Translations under genes and position numbers: made by a program
Shown here: positions 62,723-64,000 of the stretch, in pieces
Numbering within the stretch: position 1 is the first letter of the stretch
Layout of the letters: every line of letters begins with the position of its first letter
Origin: Teratosphaeria epicoccoides
Lineage: Eukaryota > Ascomycota > Dothideomycetes > Mycosphaerellales > Teratosphaeriaceae
Length of the DNA stretch: 64,000 nucleotides
Reading direction: 5' to 3'
Assembly: GCA_021401465.1 (NCBI GenBank)
Contig: JADDMT010000006.1
Coordinates: 548,905-612,904 of the forward strand
The notes under the pieces: generated by a model
Told to the model about the DNA's origin: nothing
Database searches by the model: none
What the model saw: the letters and a program-made list of their open reading frames with translations, nothing else

Positions 62723-64000
62723 TTAAGAATTCTGCTCCGGAACCCTCATCTTCCCACGAATCGACCTTCTCAAGCCCTGCTCACGCCTCCTCCGCTCTTC
62801 GAATTTACGAATAGCTTCCAGAGCGTTCTTGTAGTCTTCGGCCGGAACCCATTATGTGTACTCAGGTAGGTATCCTTTCTACTTCACTAGATAGTGCGTT
62901 GCGCCCTTACGCCGCATACTGTCCTTAATACTCTCGACTTCCTACTCTTCGTTCTCTTCTGCTACTAGCATCGGGTCCGCGGGCTCTTCGCCCTTACGCT
63001 ATACCTATGGTTCGAGTAGAGATACGTAGAAGACGTCGTGCACACAATACGACGATGGCAACGATAGCCGGTACGCCTGCGAGCCTATCGCGTCGCGTAT
63101 CCGGAAGGGTCCGACGAACCTTGGCGTCATCTTCTTGCTCGGAAGTTTCAGCTTGAGATTCTTCGTCAACAGTAACACCTTCGTACTAACTACGTACTAC
63201 ATCGGTTTAGCATAAGGTTATTATGTTTAATCTGGGATTCTGAGGCCTTTTTCTAGTGTTCCATTAGCACCGAATGTACCTCGCGCATACGCCGCGCTAA
63301 TTCCGCGGCGGCCGGCACCCTCTCCTCAGAAGACTCGTCCCGAGGCGGTTCTAGGTGTATTTCCGGATTAAAGCCATAGAGAATCTGAAATGGCGACATG
63401 CGCATAGTAGCATGCACGCTGTTATTAACTGCAAATTCCGCCATAGGAATTGCGTCGGCCTAGGCATCCTGGTTCTTAGCGTAGTAGCACTGAAGGTACT
63501 ACTCAAGAGTCTGGTTCATACGTTTAGTCTGACTATTAGTCTGTAGATGGAATGCTGTACTTAGGCGGTGCTTGACACGCGCTTCAAACACAAATTCTTG
63601 CTAGTATTTACTAGTAAAGACAGAACCTCGATCTGATAGGATACTTCGGGGGACACTAAAGCGCTATACGACTTCGTCGCGAAGTAGCCGCGCAAGCTCG
63701 CCACTTGTGCACTTTTTTGTACATAGGATGAAGATATTCATCTTCGAGTATCGGTCGACTACTACAAGGACAGCATCAACTACATCGCCTTTCTACTTTG
63801 CTGGCGGCAAATTAGTAATGAAATCCATGGTCAAGTCTTGCCATGGTCTCTCTGGTAGTAGGAGCGCCTGAGTATCGCCGTAGGGGCGATAGCGCCGAGA
63901 TTTGCTAATCTGGCACGTCTGGCAGGATTTGACATAGTCAGAGACATCCTGTTCTAGCGTAGGCTACTAGTATTTGCGTCCGAGAAGTGCGTTCGTCTTC
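62723..64000 (-). mobile_element. Ty3/gypsy chromovirus pol: integrase and chromodomain end, decayed, cut by window edge
   Basis: From the right edge leftward the frame shows the integrase zinc-finger end (SDYVKSCQTCQISKSRRYRP), the integrase core (PWQDLTMDFITNLPP, LVVVDRYSKMNIF, RSILSDRGSVFTSKY), and the C-terminal part (MAEFAVNNSVHATMRMSPFQ, then ILYGFNP). Next are the GPY/F-like module (KKMTPRFVGPFRIRDAIGSQ) and a chromodomain (EVESIKDSMRRKGATHYLVK, then KGYLPEY). It stops at 62723. Several stops interrupt it, chiefly TAG at conserved Trp positions (after SKY, before ADAIPMAEF, in the chromodomain), and there is one frameshift near 63205. The chromodomain guides chromovirus insertion to heterochromatin. 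Reverse transcriptase and gag would lie beyond the window. Confidence 0.88.

Larger units (their letters stand above)
56900..64000. mobile_element. Repeat block with RIP-like decay, reaching the window edge
   Basis: From about 56.9 kb onward several long frames can be followed for 0.8-1.5 kb with almost no insertions or deletions, but they are cut by many stops. These are mostly TAG, fewer TAA, with TGA only as a natural end. Leu codons are strikingly often CTA. This fits C-to-T change at CpA on both strands (CAG to TAG, CTG to CTA, TGG to TAG), the mark of repeat-induced point mutation. Four decayed genes in two convergent pairs and an LTR-like segment are listed separately. Confidence 0.8.

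Noticed and set aside
56900..64000. UAG used as a sense codon (Trp or Gln) by the elements
   Set aside because: Some TAA also appear at Gln-like positions, Leu CTA is in parallel excess, TGG and CAG codons survive, and a frameshift occurs in the chromovirus. CpA-directed C-to-T decay explains all of this without recoding.

Overview
This window is nuclear DNA of a filamentous ascomycete, most likely a Dothideomycete. Genes carry short introns (about 48-134 bp) with GTRNGT-type donors, CTRAY-like branch sites and YAG acceptors. The proteins include typical fungal families: Erg27-type sterol reductase, epsin, Fmc1, LaeA-like methyltransferase, P450, SET-TPR, cytochrome c peroxidase and small secreted cysteine-rich proteins. 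The right-hand repeats show C-to-T decay of the RIP kind (repeat-induced point mutation), a process specific to fungi.

Layout. 0-15.7 kb is mostly housekeeping: a class II aldolase/adducin gene cut by the left edge, a decayed F-box gene, an R3H protein, an Erg27-like 3-ketosteroid reductase, a salicylate-hydroxylase-like flavoprotein, the ATP synthase assembly factor Fmc1, an epsin and mitochondrial ribosomal protein S7. 16-28.6 kb mixes secreted or surface proteins (a 73-aa cysteine-rich protein, a GPI-type Ser/Thr-rich protein, a GPI-type serine carboxypeptidase) with proteins of unknown function, a cytochrome c peroxidase and a close relative of bacterial RutA (uracil ring-opening flavin monooxygenase).

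30-41 kb is an accessory metabolic block. It holds a phenol-2-monooxygenase pseudogene with an internal deletion, a six-exon LaeA/UMTA-type methyltransferase, a P450, an intronless same-strand pair (class II ketose-bisphosphate aldolase and DenD-type dehydrogenase) and an epoxide hydrolase. 41.7-45.2 kb holds a SET-TPR protein and a 2H-phosphoesterase-like protein. 46-56 kb is rich in lineage-specific genes: an 87-aa secreted protein, two divergent proteins I do not recognise (593 and 1071 aa), a 148-aa secreted cysteine-rich protein and a GPI-type 221-aa protein.

From about 56.9 kb to the right edge the DNA changes character. It is a repeat block whose open frames are littered with stop codons, mainly TAG, at expected Trp and Gln positions. 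I can read four decayed genes in two convergent pairs, including the integrase and chromodomain end of a Ty3/gypsy chromovirus, plus a 520-bp LTR-like segment. The lineage-specific secreted genes lie directly beside this block.

Most exon structures were rebuilt by hand from splice signals and reading frame, and the exon sums divide by three. The F-box, phenol monooxygenase, Myb-like and SET-TPR models keep unresolved points, stated in their entries. No tRNA, rRNA or CRISPR array was seen.
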